Origin: Firmicutes bacterium UBA5559
GTDB taxonomy: Bacteria; Bacillota; Clostridia; Peptostreptococcales; Anaerovoracaceae
Direction: 5' to 3'
Assembly: GCA_002425705.1 (NCBI GenBank)
Contig: DIMT01000036.1
Span: forward strand, 14,339-74,316
Length of the DNA stretch: 59,978 nucleotides
Of the stretch, positions 19,497 to 29,077 are shown in pieces (positions within the stretch are counted from its first letter, which is position 1; every line of letters starts with the position of its first letter). Both the position numbers and the translations under genes were made by a program. The notes beneath the pieces were generated by a model that saw only the letters and a list, made by a program, of their open reading frames with translations, did not search any database and had not been told where the DNA came from.

Positions 19497-19559
19497 AGTC
19501 AAAGTGATTCCAATTTAAGGATCATCAAAACATTACAGCATCAAAGAAAGTTGGTACCT

Positions 19560-20705
19560 ATGGAACAGATTAAAAAAATCCTCGCCGTTATAGATGAACA
19601 ACAAAGCCTGATCCGGCTGGTCCTGGCCAGCCCCAGGAAAAAATCCCTGCCCTATCAGAAGGTGGTGATCCGACCCTTGCTCCTGAAAGGAGAACCCGTC
19701 TATCAATTGGAAATCCATTACCCCCAGAAGGTGATTCACGAAAACATCCCCCGGGATGAATTTCTCGACTCGGTCAGCCGGTTTATTCTGCTGGACTTTA
19801 AGCAGATTAATCTCTTTACCAAGGAGGAGGATATCCAGATTCTAGCGGCTAAGCCCACTGAGCCTCGGGTTCTAAGAACACCGGCCACAAAAAAAGCAGC
19901 TGAAATCAGCCACAATAAAAGCAAAAACTATATTCTTCCCGAGGGAGAACCGCGGGACTTTCTCATCCGCCTCGGTGTATCAGATGATAAGGGGAAAATA
20001 TATCCGAAGCACTACAGCAAGTTCCGGCAGATCAATCGGTACCTGGAAATCGTCGAAGACAGCCTTCCCCATCTGGAAACAGGGAAACCTCTCCGAATCA
20101 TTGATTTCGGCTGTGGCAAATCCTATCTGACCTTTGCCCTTTATTATTATCTTCGGGTGGAAAAAGGCCTGGAATTGGAAATCATCGGGCTGGATCTGAA
20201 GGAAGATGTGATTGAATTTTGTAACCAGGTAGCCAAGGATCTGAATTATCAGGGCCTTACTTTTCTTCTGGGGGATATCGCCCAATATAAAAGTGACCGG
20301 GCGGATATGGTGGTCTCTCTCCATGCCTGTGATACGGCCACCGACTATGCCCTGATCAACGCTGTATCCTGGGGAGCCAGGGTCATCCTTTCCGTCCCCT
20401 GCTGTCAGCATGAGCTTTTTAGCCAGCTCCAGGATACCCTCCACCAGTCCATATTCCGACATGGCATCCTCAAGGACCGGTTCACCGAAATCCTGACCGA
20501 CGGAGTACGGGGGCTGAAACTGGAATCGGCCGGTTATGATGTTTCCATGATCGAGTTTACCAGTCTGGAGCACACCTCCAAAAATATCATGATCAAGGCC
20601 GTCCTGGGAAAGGTCCAATCAAAAAAATCCAGGGAATCCGCAGCTGCCTACGACGCCCTGGTAAAATACTGGGGCGTCCATCCAGCCATTGATTCCCTGA
20701 AATAA
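19560..20705 (+). CDS. SAM-dependent methyltransferase
   Basis: The 381-residue protein has an N-terminal region of about 150 residues without a recognised fold, then a class I methyltransferase domain (motif I RIIDFGCGKSYLTFALYYYL, later EIIGLDLKEDVIEFC), resembling the PF13679 type. A Cys pair (SVPCCQHELF) follows motif IV. The open frame reaches 19485, but that part overlaps the predicted -10, so ATG 19560 is preferred. Substrate unknown; RNA or small-molecule targets are both possible. It converges with the DUF2207 gene, stop against stop, with no terminator between them. Confidence 0.8.
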   Translation: MEQIKKILAVIDEQQSLIRLVLASPRKKSLPYQKVVIRPLLLKGEPVYQLEIHYPQKVIHENIPRDEFLDSVSRFILLDFKQINLFTKEEDIQILAAKPTEPRVLRTPATKKAAEISHNKSKNYILPEGEPRDFLIRLGVSDDKGKIYPKHYSKFRQINRYLEIVEDSLPHLETGKPLRIIDFGCGKSYLTFALYYYLRVEKGLELEIIGLDLKEDVIEFCNQVAKDLNYQGLTFLLGDIAQYKSDRADMVVSLHACDTATDYALINAVSWGARVILSVPCCQHELFSQLQDTLHQSIFRHGILKDRFTEILTDGVRGLKLESAGYDVSMIEFTSLEHTSKNIMIKAVLGKVQSKKSRESAAAYDALVKYWGVHPAIDSLK

Positions 20706-22637
20706 TTACCAGCTTCCGCCGCCGCCGCCGCCGAAGCCTCCGCCTGAGAAGCCTCCGCCACCTGAGAAGCCGCCGCCGCCCAGGCCACCGTCGCCGCCCT
20801 TCGGGGTGGGTGGCACCATGCTGGAAGCCATGGATCTGGAAAATCCATTGAAAGCATTCATAAAGACCCAGGTGTTGAAGAGGGTGTTGCCGGAACCGTT
20901 ATACCAGACGGGAGGTTCCATGGCAATGCCTTCGAATTTTTTTGCCCAGCGATCGCTGAGGCCAAGCACATAGGCATAAGGCAGCACATCGTAAAAGTAG
21001 GAAGGATTGTCGTCCACCAGTTTTTGGATCCGAGGCAGCTCAGCGGTCCGGATAAATTCTTTGAACCCCAAAATCTTCCCAAGAATTTCTGCACTCCATC
21101 GTGTCCGCTGCTTCATCCTCAAGGTAAAGACGAAACTGATGAAAGAGGCCACCAGATTCAGCAGTGCCAGGGGCAATTCCAGGCCGAGCACCATAAAGCC
21201 AGCCAGTACCAGGAAGCCTAAACCGGTCAGAATTCCACCCACGATCAGGGTCAACCGGTACCTTCTCAGGGTTCCAGCGTCTTTTTTGTCATGACCGATG
21301 ATCATGATCAGATAACCGGCCAGTACCAGAAATAATCCAGGGAGTCCAAGCAAACCGAATTCTCCGGCGTTCATGGTGAAAATGGCTCCCAGGAACACTC
21401 CTCCAATCGGTGGAATCAGCATCAGCAGGGTTCCCAGGCTTCTGGCCCCCAGAGAGCTATGGGTAAAGACCCGGGTCTCTTTTTTCTTGCCGAAGTGGGA
21501 CCGGAGCTGGGTGCCAGAGGCCTGATAGGAGCCGTAAAATTCTCCCTTCAGGTCTTCCAGCATAACCGAATCCCCTTCTTTGAACAATCCATAGAAAAAG
21601 GTGTATTCATAGGTTTTGGCTGTTTCCGGCAGATCCTTCTGTTTCCGGAGTATAAAGCTCTTATCCTCCAGTTCCTGTATGGTCAGGTAACCCTTTTCCG
21701 CAAAGTAAATGACCAGAGAAACCAAATCCTTCTGATCCACCATTCCATCGACGATATACCCTACCTCGGCAGGGGATATGCCTTCCGGCGGATAAAACTC
21801 CACGGTCTGAACCACTCTCGGATCCCGCCCGAATAAGAGAAACAGCAATAAGCTGACCAGCGGAACTGCCACCATCAGCAGGAGCATCAAGGCAAGAGCC
21901 CAGTGGTTGTTCATTTCACCGACAAAGTACCCCTCCGGTAAAACCACCCGGAAGGTTACCCCTTCACCCAGCTGCAAGGGACCCTGAAGAGTTCCCTGAA
22001 CGGACGTTCCAAGAACAGACCAGCGAATTCGGTCATCGGAAACGGATCCATATCCTCCCACTAGAAATTCCGCCTTATCCTGGTCGAATTCCTTCGGCAT
22101 CTGAATACGAATTTCAGCAGAATCAATGGAAGTTCCCCATCCAAAGGGGAGAACGTTATAATACAGGCTGTCGTATTCGCTGATTCCATCGTCGAAGAGT
22201 CTTACCCGGTAGGAGATCACATAGGTCTGGCTCCCGTCCACATAATAGTCAGGGCTGCCGATCTGCATCACCAGATTGCCGTTTTCCGTATAGGTATTCA
22301 GTTCGTATCCTTCTACCCGGACCTGATCCACCTTCATCTGGTACTTCTGCTCCACCACCTGACCATCTACCTGGCTGTAAGCCGTTCCGCTCAGAGGGAT
22401 GTACCGATAGATCCCGTGACGGGGCTCTGTGAAAGTCACATGGATTTCTTCCGTCATGAAGAAGGAATTATCATTCCGGACGTCCATGGTCACACGAAAG
22501 GCCTGGGTCGTATAGTACTCTGCTCCATGGACTGCCGGATCTGCCATAGGCATCAGCATCGTTATAAGCAGGAAGAAAATCAGCATTCGAAGGATCCGGA
22601 CTGTTTCTCTTCCGGCTCTCCGTTTCATCCCTTTCAT
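20706..22637 (-). CDS. DUF2207-domain membrane protein with Gly-rich tail
   Basis: The 643-residue protein has a signal peptide (about residues 1-38), an extracytoplasmic DUF2207 domain (about 40-260; EIHVTFTEPRHGIYRYIPL), and membrane segments near 250, 420-450 and 475-500. The last about 35 residues are nearly all Gly with Ser/Phe, ending GGGGGSW, a hallmark of this family. It follows lemA by one base; LemA and DUF2207 proteins are commonly paired. ATG 22637 with AAGGTG upstream is preferred over an earlier in-frame start inside lemA. Function is not established. Confidence 0.85.
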   Translation of the reverse strand: MKGMKRRAGRETVRILRMLIFFLLITMLMPMADPAVHGAEYYTTQAFRVTMDVRNDNSFFMTEEIHVTFTEPRHGIYRYIPLSGTAYSQVDGQVVEQKYQMKVDQVRVEGYELNTYTENGNLVMQIGSPDYYVDGSQTYVISYRVRLFDDGISEYDSLYYNVLPFGWGTSIDSAEIRIQMPKEFDQDKAEFLVGGYGSVSDDRIRWSVLGTSVQGTLQGPLQLGEGVTFRVVLPEGYFVGEMNNHWALALMLLLMVAVPLVSLLLFLLFGRDPRVVQTVEFYPPEGISPAEVGYIVDGMVDQKDLVSLVIYFAEKGYLTIQELEDKSFILRKQKDLPETAKTYEYTFFYGLFKEGDSVMLEDLKGEFYGSYQASGTQLRSHFGKKKETRVFTHSSLGARSLGTLLMLIPPIGGVFLGAIFTMNAGEFGLLGLPGLFLVLAGYLIMIIGHDKKDAGTLRRYRLTLIVGGILTGLGFLVLAGFMVLGLELPLALLNLVASFISFVFTLRMKQRTRWSAEILGKILGFKEFIRTAELPRIQKLVDDNPSYFYDVLPYAYVLGLSDRWAKKFEGIAMEPPVWYNGSGNTLFNTWVFMNAFNGFSRSMASSMVPPTPKGGDGGLGGGGFSGGGGFSGGGFGGGGGGSW

Positions 22638-22638
22638 C

Positions 22639-23205
22639 TTAAAACTGCACCTTGACATTCTGCCTTTCTGCTTCTTCGCTGACCTCAAACATAGGCTTGC
22701 GGATAAAACCGAAGATGCCTGCTATGATGTTATTGGGGAAGGATTCCACCTTGGTGTTGAACTCCCGGACCACAGCATTGTAGAATTTTCTGGAATTGGC
22801 GATGTCCTCTTCCACCTTTTGAAGCTGAGCCTGTAGATCCATGAAATTGGTATTAGCCTTCAAATCCGGATAGGCTTCTGCGATGGCAAAAAGACTCTTC
22901 AGGGTCCCGGTCAGCATGTTTTCTCCCTTTATCCGGTCTTCAACGGTAGTGGCATTCTGGGCCATATTCCTGGCCTGGACCACCTTTTCAAAGGTGCCGG
23001 CCTCATGGGCTGCATAGCCTTTGACGGTTTCCACCAGATTGGGAATCAGGTCATATCGTTTTTTCATGTACACATCCATGGTGGAAAAAGCTTCCTCCAC
23101 AGCATTTCTCATTCGGATAAACCCGTTGTAGGCTCCGATGACCCAAAGGACCGCCCCGACCAGCAGGACTCCGATGATAATCAGGATGATCGTTGTTGTT
23201 CCCAT
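22639..23205 (-). CDS. lemA: LemA family membrane protein
   Basis: The 188-residue protein has one N-terminal membrane helix (TIILIIIGVLLVGAVLWVIG) and a helical extracytoplasmic or cytoplasmic domain with the LemA signatures NAVEEAFSTMDVYMKKRYDL and YPDLKANTNFMDLQ. ATG 23205 has AGGAGG eight bases upstream; the in-frame start six codons earlier overlaps that site. The LemA and DUF2207 pair is a common bacterial couple of unknown function. Confidence 0.9.
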   Translation of the reverse strand: MGTTTIILIIIGVLLVGAVLWVIGAYNGFIRMRNAVEEAFSTMDVYMKKRYDLIPNLVETVKGYAAHEAGTFEKVVQARNMAQNATTVEDRIKGENMLTGTLKSLFAIAEAYPDLKANTNFMDLQAQLQKVEEDIANSRKFYNAVVREFNTKVESFPNNIIAGIFGFIRKPMFEVSEEAERQNVKVQF

Positions 23206-23254
23206 AATACATACCTCCTCCATATGGTAAAAATAATAAATTCATGACACCAAG

Positions 23255-23926
23255 TTATTCGATGCACCAGTCAATAGATCCAGCGCCGTTTTTCTCCAGG
23301 AAATCATTGGCCCGGCTGAAGGGCCTGCTGCCGAAGAATCCCCGGTATGCCGACAAGGGGCTGGGATGAGGCGCCTGGAGAATCAAGTGGGATGGGTTGG
23401 TCAGCATAGGCTTTTTACTCTGAGCAGGCTTTCCCCAAAGCAAATAAACTACCGGACGCTGCTGACGGTTGACCGTTTCAATCACGGCATCGGTGAACTG
23501 CTCCCACCCTTTGTTCTGATGAGAATTGGCCTGGTGGGCCCGTACCGTCAGGACCGTATTGAGTAGCAAAACTCCCTGATCCGCCCATTTTTTCAGGTAC
23601 CCGTGATTGGGGACGGGACAGCCCAGATCCTCCTGCAGCTCCTTGTAGATATTCTGCAGAGAAGGGGGAGGCTGTTGCCCCGGCAGCACGGAAAAACAGA
23701 GACCATGGGCCTGATTCACATCGTGATAGGGATCCTGACCCAGAATCATGACCTTCACTTTGGACAGGGGGGTATAGTGAAGGGCATTAAAGATGTCGTG
23801 CATTGGCGGGAATACTTGCTTTGTTTTATATTCCTGAATCAAAAACTGCCGGAGATCCTTATAATAAGGCTTTTCAAATTCCCTTTCCAGCGCTTCCTTC
23901 CAGTCGTTTATTAATATTTCTGCCAT
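23255..23926 (-). CDS. ung: Uracil-DNA glycosylase
   Basis: The 223-residue repair enzyme removes uracil from DNA. The water-activating motif is GQDPYHDVNQAHGL, followed by LLNTVLTVRAHQANSH and the uracil/DNA-binding HPSPLSAYRGFFGS, all family 1 UDG hallmarks. ATG 23926 has AGGAGG six bases upstream, so the 18-codon extension is rejected. It converges with nothing and lies between the ABC-F gene and lemA on the same strand. Confidence 0.97.
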   Translation of the reverse strand: MAEILINDWKEALEREFEKPYYKDLRQFLIQEYKTKQVFPPMHDIFNALHYTPLSKVKVMILGQDPYHDVNQAHGLCFSVLPGQQPPPSLQNIYKELQEDLGCPVPNHGYLKKWADQGVLLLNTVLTVRAHQANSHQNKGWEQFTDAVIETVNRQQRPVVYLLWGKPAQSKKPMLTNPSHLILQAPHPSPLSAYRGFFGSRPFSRANDFLEKNGAGSIDWCIE

Positions 23927-23991
23927 CCTTCGCCTCCTGCTTTTCGACTCAAGTTTATCACAGCGAAAAAGTTTGTTCAATAACCATTCTA

Positions 23992-25776
23992 TTACCCTTC
24001 CACCTCTTCAAAAAGCTCGGTCAGATACATCCAACGCTCCATTTTTAATTCCAACTGCCCCTCCAGTTCTTCCTTTTCTGCAAGAAGCTGCCGCAGGAGG
24101 CTGTGATTGGTCGCAGCTTCCGTAATCAAGCCTTCTTTTTCCAGAATGGCCTCTTCCAGCTTTTGGATTTCCCCGTCGATGGTTTCATACTCTCTTCGCT
24201 CATTAAAAGAAATCCGCCTTTTGGATTCCGGCTTATTCCGGAGAGCAGAGGTTTCTTTCTTCTCTTTCATTCCTTGGCTTTTGCTTTTTTCCCGTTCCCG
24301 TTCTTTCAGGAGGTTCAGATAGTCGGAGTATCCACCATTGTATAGGTTGATCTCCCCTTCTTCAAAGGCAAAGACGTGGTCCACGATCCGATCCACAAAA
24401 TACCGGTCATGGGATACGATCAGGACCGCTCCCTGGAACCCGTCCAAATAATCCTCCAGGATGGTCAGGGTCTCGATGTCCAGGTCATTGGTGGGTTCAT
24501 CCAATAGCAGGACATTGGGAGCCTGCATCAGAATGCCCAGCAGGCTGAGACGCCGCTTTTCTCCTCCGGAAAGCCGGCCAATCTTGTTGTGCTGCAAATC
24601 GGGGGGAAACAGGAATCGCTCCAGCATCTGAGAGGCCGTTGCCGTTCCTTCACTGGTTTCCACGATTTCCGCAATATCCCGGATATAGTCCAGAACCTTT
24701 TTTTCCGGATCCAGGTTCAGATTGTCCTGGGTGAAAAAGCCGATCTTCACCGTATCACCAATCTCCAGCCTTCCGGAACCAGGGGCGGTCTCTCCGGCGA
24801 TGACCCGCAGAAGGGTCGTCTTGCCACAGCCATTGTCCCCCAGGATACCGATTCGGTCCCTCTTCTTGACCGTGTACGTGAATCCCCGGAAAAGGGATTC
24901 CTTTCCGTAAGCCATACCAATCTGATCCAGAACGACGATCTTCTTCCCCAGCCGGGCAGACAGGGAGGATAGCTCCAGCCGGGCTTCCCTGCCTGATGGC
25001 TGTTGGCCCTTCAATTCTTCATACCGCTCCACCCGGCCTTTGTTTCGGGTTCCCCGGGCCTTGATGCCCTGCCTCATCCAGGCCAGCTCCTTTTTCAGGA
25101 TTGCCTGACGCTTCCGCTGAGATGCCAGCTGGCTTTCTTCTCGTTGTCCCTTCATTTCCAGGTAGTCGGAGTAATTTCCACTGAAGGAGAATAGCCTGCC
25201 CCCCTCCAATTCTATTATGCGATTGGTCACCCGATCCAGAAAATACCGGTCATGGGTAATCATCAGGATGGCTCCGGGGAACCGGATCAAATGTTGCTCC
25301 AGCCAGAGAATCCCGTTCCCATCCAGATGGTTGGTGGGCTCATCCAGAATCAGCAATTCCGAATCTCCCGCCAGGGTTCTGGCCAGGGCCACCCGCTTCT
25401 TCTGCCCTCCGGATAATTGTTCCAGAGGGGAATCCCATTGATCAAAGCCCAGTTTCATCAGGATTTCCCGGGCTTCATGCTCCAGAATCGGATGGTTCCC
25501 CTGATCTGGTTTAGCCATCACATAATCCAGTGCTTTTTCACCCTCCATCCGGCTGGTGTCCTGCTCCAGGTAGGAGATTCGGGAGTTCCTGTTAATCCAC
25601 ACCTCACCGGAATCAGGATGGGAGAAACCCGAAAGAATCCTGAGCAGGGTTGACTTGCCGGTTCCGTTGATACCAATGATTCCTACTTTATCGGTCTCAT
25701 TTAAATAGAAGTCCACTTCCGAAAGAAGTGGCTTCATTCCATAACTCTTTGAAATTTTTTCTGCTGCAATCAACAT
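23992..25776 (-). CDS. ABC-F family ATPase (Uup-like)
   Basis: The 594-residue soluble protein has two ABC domains: Walker A GINGTGKST and GDNGCGKTT, signatures LSGGQKKR and LSGGEKRR, and Walker B LILDEPTNHLD and LLLDEPTND. A linker rich in Lys/Arg and Glu lies between them. A charged coiled coil follows from about residue 520. It has no membrane segments, so it acts on ribosomes or nucleic acid rather than transport. The C-terminal coil favours the Uup group, but an antibiotic-resistance type cannot be excluded. Confidence 0.88.
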   Translation of the reverse strand: MLIAAEKISKSYGMKPLLSEVDFYLNETDKVGIIGINGTGKSTLLRILSGFSHPDSGEVWINRNSRISYLEQDTSRMEGEKALDYVMAKPDQGNHPILEHEAREILMKLGFDQWDSPLEQLSGGQKKRVALARTLAGDSELLILDEPTNHLDGNGILWLEQHLIRFPGAILMITHDRYFLDRVTNRIIELEGGRLFSFSGNYSDYLEMKGQREESQLASQRKRQAILKKELAWMRQGIKARGTRNKGRVERYEELKGQQPSGREARLELSSLSARLGKKIVVLDQIGMAYGKESLFRGFTYTVKKRDRIGILGDNGCGKTTLLRVIAGETAPGSGRLEIGDTVKIGFFTQDNLNLDPEKKVLDYIRDIAEIVETSEGTATASQMLERFLFPPDLQHNKIGRLSGGEKRRLSLLGILMQAPNVLLLDEPTNDLDIETLTILEDYLDGFQGAVLIVSHDRYFVDRIVDHVFAFEEGEINLYNGGYSDYLNLLKEREREKSKSQGMKEKKETSALRNKPESKRRISFNERREYETIDGEIQKLEEAILEKEGLITEAATNHSLLRQLLAEKEELEGQLELKMERWMYLTELFEEVEG

Positions 25777-25806
25777 TCTCGTCTTACCCTTCCATCCTTG
25801 TCACTC

Positions 25807-26406
25807 TTATTTTTTGACCAAAAATCTTTTTTCCATCGGTTCGATGGTCTTATCTCCAGCCGGTGCTGTCTTCTTGCCAAAGGGCATCTGAGCAATCAAC
25901 TGCCAGGATTCCGGCAGATCCCATTCCTTGCGAACATCCTCCTCCACCAATTCGGTATAGTGCTGGAGAGACGCTCCATACCCTTCTTCAGCCAATCCGG
26001 TCCATACGGCATACTGAAGCATGGCGTTGGCCTGCTGGCCCCATACAGGGAAGGTATCCCGGTAGGTGGGATATTTATTCTGAAGGCTGGTGATCACCTC
26101 CTGGTCATCAAAGAACAGAATAGTCCCCCGGCCGGCAGCAAACCCTGCAATCTTCTTTTCCGTTGCCGAGAATCGTTCTGCCGATACGATTTTCCGAAGA
26201 GTCTCCAGGGTAATTTCCCAAAATCGATCGTGGTGATGATTGAGCAATAGCAGCATCCGGCCGCTCTGGGAGTTCATCGGAGACGGCATGGTTTTCAGTA
26301 TCCGCCACAGGTTTTTCTCCAGCCGTTCGTCGGAAATGGTCATTTCCCTGCTGATGCTGTAAATCGAACGCCTTCCCTCGATAGCCTGATAAAAATCGTT
26401 GTTCAT
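25807..26406 (-). CDS. Nitroreductase family protein
   Basis: The 199-residue FMN-type oxidoreductase starts RRSIYSISREM, with the conserved Arg pair for FMN phosphate, and has AMLQYAVWTGLAEEGYGASLQH in its second half, as in the YdgI-like group. ATG 26406 has AGGAGG eight bases before it; a GTG two codons upstream lies too near that site. It follows the ABC-F gene's upstream neighbour on the same strand. Natural substrate unknown. Confidence 0.85.
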   Translation of the reverse strand: MNNDFYQAIEGRRSIYSISREMTISDERLEKNLWRILKTMPSPMNSQSGRMLLLLNHHHDRFWEITLETLRKIVSAERFSATEKKIAGFAAGRGTILFFDDQEVITSLQNKYPTYRDTFPVWGQQANAMLQYAVWTGLAEEGYGASLQHYTELVEEDVRKEWDLPESWQLIAQMPFGKKTAPAGDKTIEPMEKRFLVKK

Positions 26407-26442
26407 GTCCACTTCCTCCTTTTAAACTCTTGTCTGTCTCTT

Positions 26443-27213
26443 TCAGCTGCAGCTGTTGTCCAGATAACTTTCCAGCAGATCCTGAACAAAGCCTTCCCTG
26501 GGATGATCCCGCACATAGGACGGGGTATCCTCCTGCATGATTTTCCCCTGATCCATAATCAGCACCCGGGTCCCCAGCTTCATGGCTTCCCGGATGTCGT
26601 GGGTCACGAAGAATATGGTGACCCCCAGCTTTTGATGGATTCCTTTGATTTCCTGCTGCAGCTGCTTCCGGGTGATTTCATCCACCGCACCAAAAGGTTC
26701 ATCCATCAGCAGAATATCCGGCGATGCAGCCAACGCCCTGGCCAGTCCGACCCGCTGGCGCTGACCTCCGGAAAGCTCCGAAGGATAGCGAAGCAATAGT
26801 TCCGGTTCCAGCCCCACCAGCTGAATCAAGTCTCTGGTCCGGCTGCGAATATCCCCCTTCGTTTCTTTGCCAATCAAATCCGGCACGTAGGAGATGTTCC
26901 TGGCGACGGTCATATGAGGGAAAAGTCCAACTTCCTGTATCACATAGCCGATGTTCCGGCGCAAGCGAATCAAGTCTAAATCAGCTAAATCCTGTCCATT
27001 GATCAGAATCCGCCCGGAATCGGGCCGGATCAGTCCGTTGATCAGTTTCAGGACGGTGGTTTTTCCGCATCCGGAGCTCCCAATCACCGTCAAAAACTCT
27101 CCCCTTCGGATGGCCAGATTAAAGTCTGACAGGATTTCTTTTCCTTCATATGCTTTGAATATATTTTCCAGTCGTATGCATTGATCACAGGTTTGTTTTT
27201 CCATTGTTGTCAT
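26443..27213 (-). CDS. Osmoprotectant/glycine betaine ABC importer, ATP-binding protein
   Basis: The 256-residue ATPase has Walker A GSSGCGKTT, signature LSGGQRQR and Walker B ILLMDEPFGAVD, with the EITR segment typical of OpuA/OpuC-type subunits. It lacks the C-terminal CBS pair of OpuCA. The start is uncertain between 27213 and 27204. The gene is last in a three-gene operon (permease, binding protein, ATPase), so this transporter seems complete with a single permease. Confidence 0.88.
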   Translation of the reverse strand: MTTMEKQTCDQCIRLENIFKAYEGKEILSDFNLAIRRGEFLTVIGSSGCGKTTVLKLINGLIRPDSGRILINGQDLADLDLIRLRRNIGYVIQEVGLFPHMTVARNISYVPDLIGKETKGDIRSRTRDLIQLVGLEPELLLRYPSELSGGQRQRVGLARALAASPDILLMDEPFGAVDEITRKQLQQEIKGIHQKLGVTIFFVTHDIREAMKLGTRVLIMDQGKIMQEDTPSYVRDHPREGFVQDLLESYLDNSCS

Positions 27214-27231
27214 CCTATTTCCGGCATATTT

Positions 27232-28152
27232 CTACAGCAGCCCTTTGCCCATCAGGAATTGCCGGGCCACGTCCTTTTCATCAGCCCCAACCGCTTCCAC
27301 TTCATTGTTCAGGGAGGCCATCTCAGCATCCGTCAGGATACCATCCATTATCATCAGCACGTCCCGGAGTTCCGGATATTTTTCCAGGGTATCGGATCGG
27401 ACCACTGTGCCGCAATAATAGGTCTGGTAGAAATTTTTATCATCTTCAAGAACCACCACATTGGAAACAGCCAGCTGACCATCGGTGGTAAAGATGTTCA
27501 TCACATCGATTTCACCGGAGTTGATAGCGTTATACTTCAGCCCGATATCCAAATCCGTTACTTTTTTGAAGTTCAGCCCATAGGCCGCTGCCAGTGCATC
27601 GAATCCGTCTTCCCGTTCATAAAAGTCGTATTCTGCTCCGAAGGTCAGTTCACCAGAAACGGTGGCCAGATCCGAATAAGTTTTTAAATTGTATTGGTCG
27701 GCAATATCTTTTCGGGCCACCAGGCCATAGGTATTGTTAAATCCATATAATCCCACCCATTCCAGGTCGTATTCTTCTTTGTACCCTGCCGTCAAACCAG
27801 CATACAGGGTCTCATCATCCGGGATTCCTTCTTTTTTCAGAACGAAGCTCCAGCCGGTGCCAGTATACTCCGGATACAGATCGAACTCACCGGCGAGAAG
27901 CGCCGGATGGATGTTGCTGGTGCCTCCACCAACACCCTTGGTCATCTCCACCGTCAGATCGGTATTTTCTTCAATGAGGAGCTTCAGCATCTCCCCCAGG
28001 ATAAATTGTTCGGTCATTGGTTTGGTTGCTATTTTCACGACACCGCCTTCCGGTTCATTGCCCCCTGTGCCACATCCTGCCAGAAACAGGACACCCAGCA
28101 TCGCCATCACCAGGATAAGAGCCGTATACTTTTTCATCGATTTATTATTCAT
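27232..28152 (-). CDS. Osmoprotectant-binding lipoprotein of the OpuAC/QAT family
   Basis: The 306-residue lipoprotein has a signal peptide ending in the lipobox LAGC and a substrate-binding domain starting VVKIATKPMTEQFILGEML, with the family segments EFDLYPEYTGTGW and NIFTTDGQL. Its start overlaps the permease stop (TGATG), with GGAGG eight bases upstream. The ligand is predicted to be glycine betaine, choline or another quaternary amine; the sequence does not tell which. Confidence 0.9.
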   Translation of the reverse strand: MNNKSMKKYTALILVMAMLGVLFLAGCGTGGNEPEGGVVKIATKPMTEQFILGEMLKLLIEENTDLTVEMTKGVGGGTSNIHPALLAGEFDLYPEYTGTGWSFVLKKEGIPDDETLYAGLTAGYKEEYDLEWVGLYGFNNTYGLVARKDIADQYNLKTYSDLATVSGELTFGAEYDFYEREDGFDALAAAYGLNFKKVTDLDIGLKYNAINSGEIDVMNIFTTDGQLAVSNVVVLEDDKNFYQTYYCGTVVRSDTLEKYPELRDVLMIMDGILTDAEMASLNNEVEAVGADEKDVARQFLMGKGLL

Positions 28153-28793
28153 CACTTTAACCTCCACTTCCTTTTAACAGATTTTTCTATCCCTCCCACC
28201 AGGAAATCAGACAGAAGGGCTAACAGTGCTATGAGAAGACTTCCGGCCATGGTCATGGCCATATTGTTAGTAGTGATACCCCTATAAATGGCTACTCCAA
28301 GGCCGCCCGCTCCGATGAAGGACGCAATGCCGGCCAGGGCGATGGTCATAACAATCATATTTCTGAGGCCGGCCAGGATGACCGTGGTTGCCAGGGGCAG
28401 CTTAATCTTAACTAATATTTCCAGGGGAGTACTGCCCATTCCCCTGGCCGCCTCAATTACAGAAGGCTCGATGCTGGTTATACCGGCATAGGTATTTCGG
28501 ACCATTGGCAGCAGCGCATATACCGTAAGGGCGATAATGGCTGTCGTATTACCGATTCCGGTAAAGGGAATCAAAATGCCAAGCAGGGATATGGAGGGAA
28601 TGGTATAAATTAAATTGGTCATCCCCAATATCACCGGAGTAGTCTTACGGTATTCGCTGATCAGAACTCCTAAAATCAGGCCAATCATCGCTCCGAAAAG
28701 GATTGCCGTGCCGGATATGCGAAGGTGCTCCAGACTAAGCTGAATGAAAAAATCGCTGCGGTCCAGATAAATATTCCATACTTTCTGTGCCAT
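28152..28793 (-). CDS. Osmoprotectant ABC importer, permease
   Basis: The 213-residue inner-membrane protein has five or six hydrophobic segments and the BPD-type inner-membrane loop EAARGMGSTPLEILVKIKLP, which contacts the ATPase. It belongs to the OpuCB/ProW group. The three genes are tightly spaced, in the order permease, binding protein, ATPase. Confidence 0.9.
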   Translation of the reverse strand: MAQKVWNIYLDRSDFFIQLSLEHLRISGTAILFGAMIGLILGVLISEYRKTTPVILGMTNLIYTIPSISLLGILIPFTGIGNTTAIIALTVYALLPMVRNTYAGITSIEPSVIEAARGMGSTPLEILVKIKLPLATTVILAGLRNMIVMTIALAGIASFIGAGGLGVAIYRGITTNNMAMTMAGSLLIALLALLSDFLVGGIEKSVKRKWRLK

Positions 28794-28807
28794 AGCGACT
28801 TCTCCTT

Positions 28808-29077
28808 TCAGTCAGATTCCTCAGGCAGACAAAATCTGCCTATCAGTTCCTGTTTTTTTAATCGGCTCAATTTTTTGATTTCTGCTTCCCGAATCATGGC
28901 CTGGCTGCGGCTATGGTGAGTCTCCTGATAAACCAGGCTCACAGGGAGACGGCCTCTGGTATATCGGGCCCCTTCTGCCTTATTGTGGGTAGCCAGTCTT
29001 TGCTTCAAATCCGCAGCATAACCGGTATAAAAGGTCCCGTCCGAACATCGTACTATATAGGTATAATAGTTTTTCAT
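28808..29077 (-). CDS. GIY-YIG nuclease-domain protein (UPF0213 type)
   Basis: The 89-residue protein has the short GIY-YIG fold: YYTYIVRCSDGTFYTGYA at the start, a conserved Arg in LKQRLATHN, and a Glu in MIREAEIKKL. It overlaps the last base of mscL. Proteins of this small type (UPF0213, UvrC-N like) are uncharacterised. Confidence 0.85.
   Translation of the reverse strand: MKNYYTYIVRCSDGTFYTGYAADLKQRLATHNKAEGARYTRGRLPVSLVYQETHHSRSQAMIREAEIKKLSRLKKQELIGRFCLPEESD

Noticed and set aside
20706..20830. GGC/GCC-rich repeat tract
   Set aside because: It encodes the Gly-rich tail of the DUF2207 protein, so it is not a CRISPR or satellite.
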